Source: an uncultured Halieaceae bacterium
GTDB taxonomy: Bacteria > Pseudomonadota > Gammaproteobacteria > Pseudomonadales > Halieaceae
NCBI GenBank assembly: GCA_938074045.1
Contig: CALJGI010000037.1
Coordinates: 45,114-109,113, forward strand
Direction: 5' to 3'
DNA: 64,000 nucleotides
In this document: one piece after another, positions 1 to 8,651 of the stretch
Numbering within the stretch: position 1 is the stretch's first letter
Layout of the letters: every line of letters begins with the position of its first letter
Made by a program: the position numbers and the translations under genes
Notes under the pieces: model-generated
The model's database searches: none
What the model was told of the DNA's origin: nothing
The model's input: only the letters and a program-made list of their open reading frames with translations

Positions 1-230
1 ACCAACCCAGCGCCAAACAGGGTTTCCATGTAGGCATTGGAGTTGCGCATGTAGTGACCCACGTGACTACCCGCAGGCAAATCCAGGGACTGCAGCCAAC
101 TGCCAATAGCACAGCAGCGTTGACTCAATTCTGCATAGCTGATCGCTACATCATCGTGGATCAAGGCGGGGCGGTCTGCGATGGCGCTGTGACCGAGCTG
201 CCAAATGGCTTCACTGTAATTCCAGTTCAT
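1..230 (-). CDS. AMP-binding acyl-CoA synthetase, N-terminal part (runs off the window)
   Basis: Only the first 76 codons are inside the window; the gene continues past base 1. The ATG is at 228-230 and is preceded by GAGGAA at a good distance. The visible residues (start MNWNYSEAIWQLG, later AGSHVGHYMRNSNAYMET) match the N-terminus of the complete acyl-CoA synthetase at 8652-10271 almost residue for residue (GSHVGHLLRNSNAYMEA), so family membership rests on that paralogy. The family adenylates a carboxylic acid with ATP and transfers it to CoA. The gene starts 10 bases after the amidohydrolase stop on the same strand, so the two are probably cotranscribed. Substrate unknown. Confidence 0.8.
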   Translation of the reverse strand, partial: MNWNYSEAIWQLGHSAIADRPALIHDDVAISYAELSQRCCAIGSWLQSLDLPAGSHVGHYMRNSNAYMETLFGAGL

Positions 231-240
231 AACGTTCCTC

Positions 241-1641
241 TTACTGGTTGGTGCTGAGATAATGTATGGCAAGGGTTGATAGCAATTCCACACCGCTGAT
301 CAAGGCGGTTTCATTCACGGTAAAATACGGTGAATGATTGGGTGCCGCCTTCTCCATCGGCACACCATCGGGTAGTACCCCCAGGCTCAAAAACAGACCA
401 GGAATCTGCTGCTGATAAAAGGAAAAGTCTTCAGCACCCATGGTAAAACCGGGCGCATACACAAAGTGTTCGAAGGTATCCCGCAACATGGGCAACATTT
501 TATGTGTCAAGACCGGATCATTGATGGTCGCCGGGTAACCGGTTTGGATATCAACCTCGGCGGTGGCTCCCGCCGACTCTGCGATACCTGTAGTCACGGC
601 GCGCATTTTATCGTGCAGCGCCCGTTGCACCTCGGGATGGAAGGTCCGGATAGTGCCGTTCAACACAACCTCCCCCGGAATGATATTGCCTCGCACACCA
701 CCATTGATGGACCCCACCGAGATGACCGCCGCTGATTTGGTAATGTCCAGATAACGCGAGGGGATGGTCTGTAGCGCCAGTACAACCTGACTAGCGATGG
801 TGATGGGGTCCACCCCCATCCACGGCATAGCACCATGCGTCTGTCTACCCTTGATGCGTATGGAGAACTTATCTGAGGCAGCCATAATGGCACCGCTACC
901 TGTCGCGATCATGCCCGCCGGTACCGGCCCCACATGCAAACCAAAGATCGCTTGTGGCGCATCCGGGCCGGCCAGTGCACCTTCCCTGATCATCAGTTCA
1001 GCACCACCCTCCTCCCCGGCGGGAGCACCCTCCTCCGCCGGCTGAAAGATAAACCGGATTGTTCCGGGAATCTGCTCGCGCATACCCGCCAATACCTCGG
1101 CCGCTCCCATCAGGATCGCGGTGTGGGCATCATGTCCACAGGCGTGCATGACCGGGACCTCTTTGCCGTTGTACATTGCGGTCACTTTGGACGCGAAGGG
1201 CAGATCCACCATTTCCTTTACCGGTAAAGCGTCCATATCGGCGCGCAGCGCCACGGCAGGTCCAGGCAGGCCTCCTTTCAAAATTCCCACAACACCAGTA
1301 TGCGCGACCCCTGTTCGAACCTCATCAAACCCCAGTGCCCGCAGGTGCTCGGCGACCGCCGCTGCCGTACGGAATTCGCGATTCGATAACTCAGGGTGTT
1401 CATGAAAGTCACGGCGCCAACCGATAACCCTGTCCTCGACTTCCATCGCTACCTGTCGAATTTGCACTTGCGTCGAGGTGGTCTCGGACAATGCCAATGA
1501 CCCCAGGCAGAGGGCAAGAAGTCCAGCCACTGAACTGCATATATGTCTACTGATGGAAACACCCTCCGTTACAAGACAAAAAAAAGGCAGGACCATAATG
1601 GGCCTGCCTGATTTTACTACTCTCCCCATCAGCCTGCGCAA
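241..1641 (-). CDS. Exported M20-family amidohydrolase (aminoacylase/hippurate hydrolase type)
   Basis: Zinc-dependent amidohydrolase that would cleave an N-acyl amino acid or similar amide. Visible family motifs are HEHPELSNREF, an ACGHDAHTA metal motif, EEGAPAGEEGG and the HVGP segment before the dimerisation domain; the length is normal for M20D enzymes. A hydrophobic segment (SVAGLLALCLGSLALS) follows the N-terminus, suggesting a signal peptide and a periplasmic enzyme. The start is uncertain: the longest frame begins at 1641, but the terminator of the upstream TonB receptor gene (1578-1609) lies inside that 5' end, and the in-frame ATG at 1594-1596 sits in the hairpin. A GTG at 1528-1530 is possible but has no Shine-Dalgarno. 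It lies between a TonB receptor and an acyl-CoA synthetase on the same strand. Confidence 0.85.
   Translation of the reverse strand: MRRLMGRVVKSGRPIMVLPFFCLVTEGVSISRHICSSVAGLLALCLGSLALSETTSTQVQIRQVAMEVEDRVIGWRRDFHEHPELSNREFRTAAAVAEHLRALGFDEVRTGVAHTGVVGILKGGLPGPAVALRADMDALPVKEMVDLPFASKVTAMYNGKEVPVMHACGHDAHTAILMGAAEVLAGMREQIPGTIRFIFQPAEEGAPAGEEGGAELMIREGALAGPDAPQAIFGLHVGPVPAGMIATGSGAIMAASDKFSIRIKGRQTHGAMPWMGVDPITIASQVVLALQTIPSRYLDITKSAAVISVGSINGGVRGNIIPGEVVLNGTIRTFHPEVQRALHDKMRAVTTGIAESAGATAEVDIQTGYPATINDPVLTHKMLPMLRDTFEHFVYAPGFTMGAEDFSFYQQQIPGLFLSLGVLPDGVPMEKAAPNHSPYFTVNETALISGVELLSTLAIHYLSTNQ
1578..1609 (-). terminator. Rho-independent terminator of the TonB receptor gene
   Basis: On the minus strand, a stem GGCAGG/CCTGCC (1603-1608 with 1586-1591), extended by three further pairs around one mismatch and a three-base loop, is followed directly by eight T (1578-1585). 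It lies about 70 bases after the stop codon of the receptor gene and overlaps the apparent 5' end of the amidohydrolase frame. Confidence 0.85.
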
Positions 1642-1679
1642 GCGCAGGTACAGATACGAGCAAGCGCGGGTTTGCTAAC

Positions 1680-3968
1680 TTACAAACTGACCGCGAACTC
1701 TACACCGTAGGTAGCGGGCGCGTTCCAGGTGAACCAGCCAACGAGCTGCGCAATTTCCGCATAACCCGCTTCTCTCTCATCGGTGATATTCCGACCAAAT
1801 GCTGACACCCGATAGCGTCCATCTTCGCCAAAGGTATAGCTGATCGTGGCATCCAGATTCGACAACCCGTCACGAAGACTTCGAGGCTTGTTGTCCAGCA
1901 ACGTATAGACGTCGTCCCGATACCGGTAGGAAGCCATGGCCGTCAGTTCGCCATTACCCACAGGGACCGAATACGTAGAGGTTATCCCATAGGAATTTTC
2001 TGGTGTATTTCGAGGGGTCAGGTGGTCGTTGTTGGTTTCGAAGGTATCGCCATTGATATCTGCTACGAAGTCATTGTACTCAGCATCAATATAGCCGTAG
2101 GAAGCACGCAAATTCCACTCAGGTGTGACCTGGAACAAAATTTCCAGCTCGGCTCCAAAAATATCCATGGTGGATGCATTTTTGACAATGGTCGCGACAT
2201 TGGTGACGTCGATGCCCACCAGCAGAGTCTCCTGCTTGTCGTCATAAGCATTCAGGAAGATCGTAGGATTGACAATCAGACGACCATCCAGCCACTCACT
2301 CTTGAGGCCGAGCTCCCAGGATTCAACATACTCTGGCTCATACTTCACATCCACATCGGTGAAGTTTGCCTGACGTCCGAAAAAGCCACCGCTCTTGAAA
2401 CCCTCGGTGTAAGAGCCGAATACCATAATGTCATCATTGGGTTGGTAGCGAAATCCAATCTTGGGACTGGTCTCGCTCCACTTATCATCGAAGTTTTTGT
2501 ACAGGACTGCTATGTCTGGACGGGATTCGGTGTTGGGATCATAAGGAAGGCTACCATCGCCACCGCTGAAGTCTTTTTCTTCCTCGGTCCAGCGAATGCC
2601 CGCCGTAATGGTCCACTGGTCATTGATCTGCCAATCTCCCGAAAAGAAAGCAGCCACCGAAGTAGTTTCCTGTTGCTGGCCATTAGTCAAAAGTGTATCA
2701 GGATTGCCGGCCCAGGCGCCGCCGGCTATTCCAAGTAACGCATCCAGGCTGTAATGCAGTCTTCCTACGTCCCAGAATTGTTCGTATTCAACGTCCCAGT
2801 AATAGAGACCGGCGATAAACTGGAAGTCGCCATCAAACTGACTGGTCAAACGAAGTTCCTGACTCGTCTGTTCCCACAGGTTGAAATACTCCAGGTACAG
2901 GAAATCTGCCGGGGATGGATCAAAGTTGTTAAAGTACTGTTCATCCCTGTCGTTGTAGCCGGTAATTGACGTCACCAGGTAATCACCCAGATCCCAATTG
3001 GCCGTCAGAATATACAAATCGGACTCGCTGTCACTCTTACCTTGTCGAGCCTGGCTTGTCGTATCTTTATCCACAAGCTGGTCACTGTCCTGACAACCCA
3101 CCTGCCAGAGAGCACCCTCAAAAATACAGGCCAGCGCTCCCTGTGCAACCCATGGACCATTGCCATTCCAATAGGTACCAACATCGCTGTCGTCCTGGAA
3201 ATTTTCATAATGAAACTTCAAACTGAACTCTTCACTGGGTGTCCACAGCGCAGCGAATCCGAGTGACTGAAGATCTTCAGCTCCCACGTCTTTGTCGAGG
3301 GTCGCATTTCTGAAGTGTCCGTCCATCTCGTTACTGCTGGCCATCACCTTAACGCCAAGGGTGTCTTCAATGAGGGGAATATTGCCGACGAACTTGATAT
3401 CCTGGCGTCCGTCTTCGCCGAGAGTCACGCTGGCATCCAGACCCCACTCCTGAGTGACATCGCCACGAATCACGTTGATCACACCACCGGTCGTGTTCTT
3501 ACCAAACAACGTCCCCTGGGGACCACGCAGCACCTCGATCTGTTTGGTGTCAAAATTTTGCAGCATACTTCCGCTGGCTGTACCCAGCACCATGCCGTCC
3601 ATGATGACGCCGATAGAGGGGTCAAAGCTCTTGTCGTACTCATCCGAAGAGATACCACGGATTGCAACCGTCAACCCACCCGGGGATGAGGGATGGCTTC
3701 TCAGGTACACATTGGGTGTAAACGACTGAATATCATCCAGCCGGCGCAGACTGGCTTCTTTCAGTTCTTTGCCGAGGGAAGTCACAGACACTGGTACGTC
3801 CTGAATAGACTCACTCCGTCTGGTGGCTGTAACCAGTACTTCCTCCAGGGCAAAACCATCGTCCTGTGCGACAACGGGCACGCTACAGGCGGCGGCAATG
3901 GTGAGCGCCATAGCGCTGACTGGAAACTGGGACAAACGGGTACGAGGGTTGAGAGGGCCTTTGCTCAT
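1680..3968 (-). CDS. TonB-dependent outer-membrane receptor
   Basis: Outer-membrane, TonB-energised transporter of 762 residues. A signal peptide (MALTIAAACSVPVVAQ region) is followed by the TonB-box-like EEVLVTATRRSES, the plug domain (DVPVSVTSL, then GPQGTLFGKNTTGGVINV near residue 150) and a long beta-barrel ending in an aromatic-rich strand with C-terminal VEFAVSL. Start ATG is preceded by GCGGAG. The substrate is not evident; the class (FepA/CirA-like with GKNTTGGVI) is typical of marine proteobacteria that import organic substrates rather than only siderophores. The neighbouring amidohydrolase and acyl-CoA synthetase suggest uptake of an amide- or acid-containing compound (inference). 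Confidence 0.93.
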   Translation of the reverse strand: MSKGPLNPRTRLSQFPVSAMALTIAAACSVPVVAQDDGFALEEVLVTATRRSESIQDVPVSVTSLGKELKEASLRRLDDIQSFTPNVYLRSHPSSPGGLTVAIRGISSDEYDKSFDPSIGVIMDGMVLGTASGSMLQNFDTKQIEVLRGPQGTLFGKNTTGGVINVIRGDVTQEWGLDASVTLGEDGRQDIKFVGNIPLIEDTLGVKVMASSNEMDGHFRNATLDKDVGAEDLQSLGFAALWTPSEEFSLKFHYENFQDDSDVGTYWNGNGPWVAQGALACIFEGALWQVGCQDSDQLVDKDTTSQARQGKSDSESDLYILTANWDLGDYLVTSITGYNDRDEQYFNNFDPSPADFLYLEYFNLWEQTSQELRLTSQFDGDFQFIAGLYYWDVEYEQFWDVGRLHYSLDALLGIAGGAWAGNPDTLLTNGQQQETTSVAAFFSGDWQINDQWTITAGIRWTEEEKDFSGGDGSLPYDPNTESRPDIAVLYKNFDDKWSETSPKIGFRYQPNDDIMVFGSYTEGFKSGGFFGRQANFTDVDVKYEPEYVESWELGLKSEWLDGRLIVNPTIFLNAYDDKQETLLVGIDVTNVATIVKNASTMDIFGAELEILFQVTPEWNLRASYGYIDAEYNDFVADINGDTFETNNDHLTPRNTPENSYGITSTYSVPVGNGELTAMASYRYRDDVYTLLDNKPRSLRDGLSNLDATISYTFGEDGRYRVSAFGRNITDEREAGYAEIAQLVGWFTWNAPATYGVEFAVSL

Positions 3969-4021
3969 TATGTATTGCTCCGCTAGTTATAGATTAGATA
4001 TGTAGGAGTCAAGCACCCTCG

Positions 4022-4050
4022 ATACTACAGCGGTAAAATAAAACCGTCAA
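4022..4050 (-). promoter_or_regulatory. Candidate sigma-70 promoter for the TonB receptor
   Basis: On the minus strand TTGACG (4045-4050), a 17-base spacer and TAGTAT (4022-4027) make a good -35/-10 pair. Transcription would begin near 4015, about 47 bases before the receptor ATG. The rest of 3969-4220 shows no gene. Confidence 0.55.
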
Positions 4051-4220
4051 TCCGGTCTTTTTTGGAAAACTTGGGTAAAAGTACCAAAGCAAGCAGAGTC
4101 TGTCGGCACATCGATCCGGCCTGTTCGACGTGCGCCAGGAACTGAATATTTTCTGGACATCGGTCCGCCATGGGCACAATGTATTGATGTTGACACACGT
4201 AACAATCCGGGGAGATCAAG

Positions 4221-5105
4221 ATGAGTTCATCCACATTCGACACAATCTACCGGCAGGATCTATTCCGGGATCGCGTGATTCTGATAACCGGCGGTGGCAG
4301 CGGTATCGGACGCTGCATCGCGCATGAACTGGCGGCCCTGGGTGCCAGCGTAGTCTTGGCCGGCCGGCGCAGCGAGGTTGTGGAAGAAACAGCGGCAGAA
4401 ATTTGTGGGGATGGCGGTCAGGCACATCCGATGGTAATGGATATTCGGGACCCGGAGGCTGTGGATCAGTGCATTGAAAAGCTGGTCGAGGAAATGGGCC
4501 GCCTCGATGGTCTGGTCAACAACGCCGGAGGACAGTTTCCCGGCCCCGCCGAAGACCTGAAACCCAAGGGCTGGACCGCGGTGGTGGACACCAATCTGAA
4601 TGGCACCTGGTGGACGACCCAGGCCGCTTTCAAACATGGGCTGAGTAGATCTGGTGGCGCTATCGTCAACATTGTTGCCGACGTCTGGAATGGTATGCCG
4701 GGGATGGCTCACACAGGTGCTGCCCGCGCCGGCGTGATCAACCTGACCCGCAGCCTTGCCAGTGAATGGGCCGAGCATGCCATTCGCGTCAATGCGGTCG
4801 CTCCCGGTGCAATTTTAACCAGTGGCCTGGCCACTTATCCGGAAAAATTCCAGCAGCGCATGGTGGATGAGATGAACGTTACACCCCCAAGTCGGTTGGG
4901 CACAGAAAGCGAAGTCTCGGCCGCGGTCACCTTTCTGCTCTCCCCCGCCGCCACCTATATCAGCGGAGAAATAATGCGCGTGGATGGCGCCAGCTCATAT
5001 TTCAAGAACCCGGTCATCCCGGTCGGACACCACGGGGCTACACCTCGCTTTGACGGTTTTCACCGCCGACCACAGCTGGCTGGTGTTTTCGCAGAGGATG
5101 AGTAA
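4221..5105 (+). CDS. SDR oxidoreductase resembling peroxisomal trans-2-enoyl-CoA reductase (PECR)
   Basis: Short-chain dehydrogenase/reductase of 294 residues with the Rossmann motif ITGGGSGIGR (about residues 21-30), the NNAGG segment and the family C-terminal end with SGEIMRVDGA. The usual catalytic YxxxK is absent: the corresponding place reads HTGAARAGVINLTR, so Tyr and Lys are replaced by Thr and Arg. A very similar HSGAARAG segment is known from animal PECR, which supports an enoyl-CoA reductase or related role rather than a broken enzyme. Start ATG has GGGGAG eight bases upstream. It is followed on the same strand by the unknown gene at 5183. Confidence 0.85.
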   Translation: MSSSTFDTIYRQDLFRDRVILITGGGSGIGRCIAHELAALGASVVLAGRRSEVVEETAAEICGDGGQAHPMVMDIRDPEAVDQCIEKLVEEMGRLDGLVNNAGGQFPGPAEDLKPKGWTAVVDTNLNGTWWTTQAAFKHGLSRSGGAIVNIVADVWNGMPGMAHTGAARAGVINLTRSLASEWAEHAIRVNAVAPGAILTSGLATYPEKFQQRMVDEMNVTPPSRLGTESEVSAAVTFLLSPAATYISGEIMRVDGASSYFKNPVIPVGHHGATPRFDGFHRRPQLAGVFAEDE

Positions 5106-5182
5106 GGCCGCGCACTATGCCCGTTTACGATATGGCCTCTCTGGCCTACCATGGAATCTCCCTCACAAGGATTGAATACGCT

Positions 5183-5644
5183 ATGACTGACATACCCAAT
5201 TTCGGCGAACTGCTGGCGCCCCATCTGAGTGCGGTGCCACCGGAGGCCTTCCCCTTCCTGCTCTCGCAGCTGGAAAGAACGGCGGCTGCACGCTATCGGG
5301 GCTGGGCGGAGGATGTGCCAGATCACCGGGATGGCCTAATGGCGTGCGCGGCCCGAGAGGATGATATTGCGGATCGGGTGGAGGCCCTGTTCCCACCGTC
5401 GCCCGAACACAGGGCATTGGTGATGGCCACAATACCAGCGGCGAAAGCCACCTATTACGAGGTCTTCGAAGGGCTTACCCCGATCGAGCAGATGACCATT
5501 CAGGCGAATGCCGAGCGTCAGGGTGCCAATGCCTGGCAAAACCTGATTGACGCCTACCCTGAACACACTGACGCACTAAACGCACTGTCAGCCACGGAGG
5601 TAGAAAGCGCCGACTATCTGGACCAACTTCTGCCAACACTGTAG
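5183..5644 (+). CDS. Unknown protein, 153 residues
   Basis: Not recognised. A mostly helical, acidic soluble protein starting MTDIPNFGELLAPHLSAV, with no signal peptide, membrane segment or cysteine pair. The frame can be extended upstream to 5117, but the ATG at 5183 with AAGG upstream gives the more natural N-terminus. It follows the PECR-like SDR on the same strand and is convergent with the DUF3604 gene, with only 23 bases between them. A helper or binding role for the SDR is only a guess. Confidence 0.65.
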   Translation: MTDIPNFGELLAPHLSAVPPEAFPFLLSQLERTAAARYRGWAEDVPDHRDGLMACAAREDDIADRVEALFPPSPEHRALVMATIPAAKATYYEVFEGLTPIEQMTIQANAERQGANAWQNLIDAYPEHTDALNALSATEVESADYLDQLLPTL

Positions 5645-5667
5645 GGCCGCTCCATTCCGCTCGCCGG

Positions 5668-7512
5668 TCAATCAGCTGGTGTATACCAGATGGGGGAGGT
5701 ATAGGCCCGCTCCCGCGTACTCTTGGGAATTTGCGGATCGAGTTCCACACCAAAATAGGCGGCGTCGTGCGTACTCCAGCGGGGGATGGGAATTTCAATA
5801 ACACGCACGTAGTAGACCGCCGGCAGGCGAGCATCAAATTCCGGGTCTTCCCAGACCTTGGCCAATTGCGGCGACCCATACTCGTTACTGTACGCAGGTC
5901 TGCCCTCGATAGTCATCAGCACTTCCAACTCCGGAGCGGGTCGAGGGGACACCTCGATATCAAATACCTTCTCTCGTCGCTGCCCTTGCGCATCCAGCCA
6001 ACCCTTAACCACCTGGAGCTTCTCGAGATTGGCGCCCTCCGGATCCCGGGTGGCCGCGACCATAAATCGGGGAGAGGTTCCAGACCGCGCCTCGCCCAAC
6101 ACGCCACCCATGGGCACACCCCGGTTGTAGCCGATATCTGTCATATCTGAACGCGATTCATCACCGGCCTTGTAGTCCCAGCCACCAAAAAAGCGTACCG
6201 TCATCCGCGACCCCGTAGTGGCATAGGTTTCACGGCGCTTCATCGCAGCAAACAGCGACTCCCGGGTATTTTCCTGGGCCCAGATTGCGGCGTAGCCAGA
6301 GGCCGCCAGTCGCCAGTTGGGCCACAGTGCACCCGCCATGCGATTGCTGGTGCGTTCATCACTGGGTTCTGAATCAGGAAACTTGCCGAAAAAATTCGCT
6401 TCATCAGGGTCCACAAACCCCGTGTGTATATCAGTGCCGCCAATGAAACCGAACTGGAAGGGGTTAAAGCCCGTGCTCTGCTCATGGGTCAATCCCCACT
6501 GCAGCGCTGATCGCGCATATTCAAACTGCAGCATCTCGGGTTTTTTGTCGACGGTACGAGCAACATTGGTTTTGTCCCAGGTCTCGTAATCCGCATAGGG
6601 ATCGTCGGGGGATAACCAGGCGTGAGCTTCACCATCTCCCTTGACCTGGGTGACCTCATACAAAGGTTCCCAACGCATCCGACGCCGTGCGTAGTCAGCA
6701 TCCAGTGGGTCACCGGATAGGGTTTCGCTGGCAAACATGACCCCATTACTGAGATTGCCGTTGTGTGCTATCGACATGACCTCGCCCCCGGTTTTGTCCT
6801 CGTAGTCTGCCAGGTAGGACCAGAGATCTTCCGGGTCATCGGAATCCAGCGCTGAAAACGGGACTACCTGACTTACCTTGTCGTGATCATCTTTAAAGAT
6901 GACCACGCGATGCAGGTTATTGCCCTCCGGCATGGAGGTCCACTCGTAGGAGTTGAACGCGGTAAACACCCCGGGGCGATTGTAGTAATCCCCCATTCTG
7001 GCAACGTCGGCCCAGATATCAGCCCGCACCTCATTGGGAACGCGTGGGGGCACTTCCGCACTCAGGCTGGCGACGAAGTCAGCCGCCAGATTGGCAAAAT
7101 CCCCCGCTTGATAGAATTTCGCCCAACGTCCGCCCAATTCCGTCGCCGTAACCATGGGGTCCTCATCTACGATACGCGCAAACATGCCGATGTATTCGGC
7201 ATGATCGCTAAGCACGAGAAAATCCAGCGGCCTGCCGATGCGGGTTTTCATACCGTTATGGGCATCCATTGTTTCACCCAGGGCATAGCGGTACACGAGA
7301 TCTGGGGACTGACTGAGATTACCAAAACTGAAGGAGTCTGGAGAATTGTTACTGTGTGCGTGGGTGTCACCAAAAAACACCTGTTGGGGATGGCTCTGCG
7401 TCACCGGTTTGGAGTAGACAGTTTCGTTACCACCTGCAAACACCGATGCAGCCTGCAGCGGCGCGAACAGTGCAACGCTGAACAAGGTCGTACAATAGAT
7501 TATGCGCATCAT
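5668..7512 (-). CDS. Exported DUF3604-domain protein (PHP-like metal-binding fold)
   Basis: 614 residues with an N-terminal signal peptide (CTTLFSVALFAPLQAASVFA), so probably periplasmic. Family landmarks are VFFGDTHAHSNNS at the start of the mature part, DFLVLSDHAEYIGMF, YEWTSMPEGNNLHRVV, MSIAHNGNLSNG and GGTDIHTGF; the histidines and aspartates resemble a PHP-type metal site. The biochemical activity of DUF3604 proteins is not established; I do not assign one. It is the last gene of the minus-strand operon beginning with the SDR at 12073, three bases after the acyl-CoA dehydrogenase. A close paralogue sits at 25874-27751. Confidence 0.88.
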   Translation of the reverse strand: MMRIIYCTTLFSVALFAPLQAASVFAGGNETVYSKPVTQSHPQQVFFGDTHAHSNNSPDSFSFGNLSQSPDLVYRYALGETMDAHNGMKTRIGRPLDFLVLSDHAEYIGMFARIVDEDPMVTATELGGRWAKFYQAGDFANLAADFVASLSAEVPPRVPNEVRADIWADVARMGDYYNRPGVFTAFNSYEWTSMPEGNNLHRVVIFKDDHDKVSQVVPFSALDSDDPEDLWSYLADYEDKTGGEVMSIAHNGNLSNGVMFASETLSGDPLDADYARRRMRWEPLYEVTQVKGDGEAHAWLSPDDPYADYETWDKTNVARTVDKKPEMLQFEYARSALQWGLTHEQSTGFNPFQFGFIGGTDIHTGFVDPDEANFFGKFPDSEPSDERTSNRMAGALWPNWRLAASGYAAIWAQENTRESLFAAMKRRETYATTGSRMTVRFFGGWDYKAGDESRSDMTDIGYNRGVPMGGVLGEARSGTSPRFMVAATRDPEGANLEKLQVVKGWLDAQGQRREKVFDIEVSPRPAPELEVLMTIEGRPAYSNEYGSPQLAKVWEDPEFDARLPAVYYVRVIEIPIPRWSTHDAAYFGVELDPQIPKSTRERAYTSPIWYTPAD

Positions 7513-7515
7513 AAG

Positions 7516-8649
7516 TTAGCCCCCTGAGGCTTCCACGTAACGACCAAGACTGTGCTCGGCGTCACCAAACAACGTGTTGAGCAGCAGGAGCCGCTTGAAA
7601 TAATGTCCCACGCCCAGTTCATCCGTCATGCCAATGCCGCCGTGTAATTGCACAGCTTGCTGTGAAACAAGGCGCCCGGATTCACCGAGTTTTACTTTCA
7701 ATCCCCAGGCAGCCTGTCGCATATCCTCTCTGCCCTCGTCCCGTGCAATCGCCGCGTAATAGAGTAGCGAGCGGAAATTTTCGCAGTGCACGTACATATC
7801 GGCCATACGATGTTGCAGCGCCTGAAAACGACCGATGGGCTGTCCGAATTGTTCCCGGGTTTTGGTATAGGCCACGGTTTCCGCCAACAGCGCTTCCATC
7901 GCTCCCAGGGCTTCCGCCCCCATGGCGACAATGGCTTCGGTGACAACATCCTCGACCAGATCGTAGGCATCGCCTATTGATCCAATACAGTCATCTGCGG
8001 ACACCCGAACCGCGTCGAAGTGAAGGTTAGCGCCTTTACTGCCATCGATCAGCGGGAAGCCGCGTCGGCGGATACCCGGACTGTCACCGGCCACTCGAAA
8101 CAGGATGAGGCCCGCTCTGTCTTTTTGCTCCCCGGAGGTGCGGGCGAGCACCAGCAGTTCAGTGGCAATATGTCCATTAAGGACCGCATATTTGTCACCA
8201 TTGAGCAGATAATCATTCCCGTCTGCTTCAGCCCGCAGGCTGACATCTGACAGATCATAACGGCCGTGCTCCTCCGCGAAGGCGAAGGCCCACTGGCTGG
8301 CGCCACCAATAAGATCGGGAAGGTAGCGCGTGCGTGTTTCCGCTGCGGCACGGCGCAGCAAACCACCGCAAATAACGACATTGACCAGATAGGGCTCTAC
8401 CACCAGCCCGCGACCCAGTTCTTCCATCAACACCATGGTATCGATAGCCGAGCCACCAAAGCCGTCATCTTCATCGGAGAAAGGCAAAGCGAGCCAACCC
8501 AACTCCGCAAACTGCTGCCAATAGTCACTGTCATATCCGGCCTCGGTATCACGCAGTGAGCGGCGTTTTTCAACGCTGTACTGATCCTTCACAAATCGAG
8601 CGACGCTCTCTTTCAGCAGTATCTGTTCGTCGTTCAGGGAGAGATCCAT
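7516..8649 (-). CDS. Acyl-CoA dehydrogenase
   Basis: FAD-dependent alpha,beta-dehydrogenation of an acyl-CoA. The 377-residue protein has the helical N-terminal domain (MDLSLNDEQILLKESVARF), the middle beta domain (WAFAFAEEHGRYD) and the C-terminal helical domain with KTREQFGQPIGRFQALQHRMAD and QLHGGIGMTDELGVGHYFKR. The Glu of the TDE segment is a candidate catalytic base by analogy with FadE-type enzymes. It is two bases after the acyl-CoA synthetase gene and three before the DUF3604 gene. The electron acceptor would be ETF (not in this window). Confidence 0.93.
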   Translation of the reverse strand: MDLSLNDEQILLKESVARFVKDQYSVEKRRSLRDTEAGYDSDYWQQFAELGWLALPFSDEDDGFGGSAIDTMVLMEELGRGLVVEPYLVNVVICGGLLRRAAAETRTRYLPDLIGGASQWAFAFAEEHGRYDLSDVSLRAEADGNDYLLNGDKYAVLNGHIATELLVLARTSGEQKDRAGLILFRVAGDSPGIRRRGFPLIDGSKGANLHFDAVRVSADDCIGSIGDAYDLVEDVVTEAIVAMGAEALGAMEALLAETVAYTKTREQFGQPIGRFQALQHRMADMYVHCENFRSLLYYAAIARDEGREDMRQAAWGLKVKLGESGRLVSQQAVQLHGGIGMTDELGVGHYFKRLLLLNTLFGDAEHSLGRYVEASGG

Positions 8650-8651
8650 AG

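Noticed and set aside
2022..2738. 238-residue plus-strand open frame opposite the TonB receptor
   Set aside because: Fully inside the receptor on the other strand, with no ribosome-binding site or recognisable family; a shadow frame.
4025..4243. Small minus-strand frame upstream of the SDR
   Set aside because: It spans the promoter of the receptor gene and resembles no known protein.
6883..7527. 214-residue plus-strand frame opposite the DUF3604 gene
   Set aside because: Antisense shadow of a strongly conserved region.
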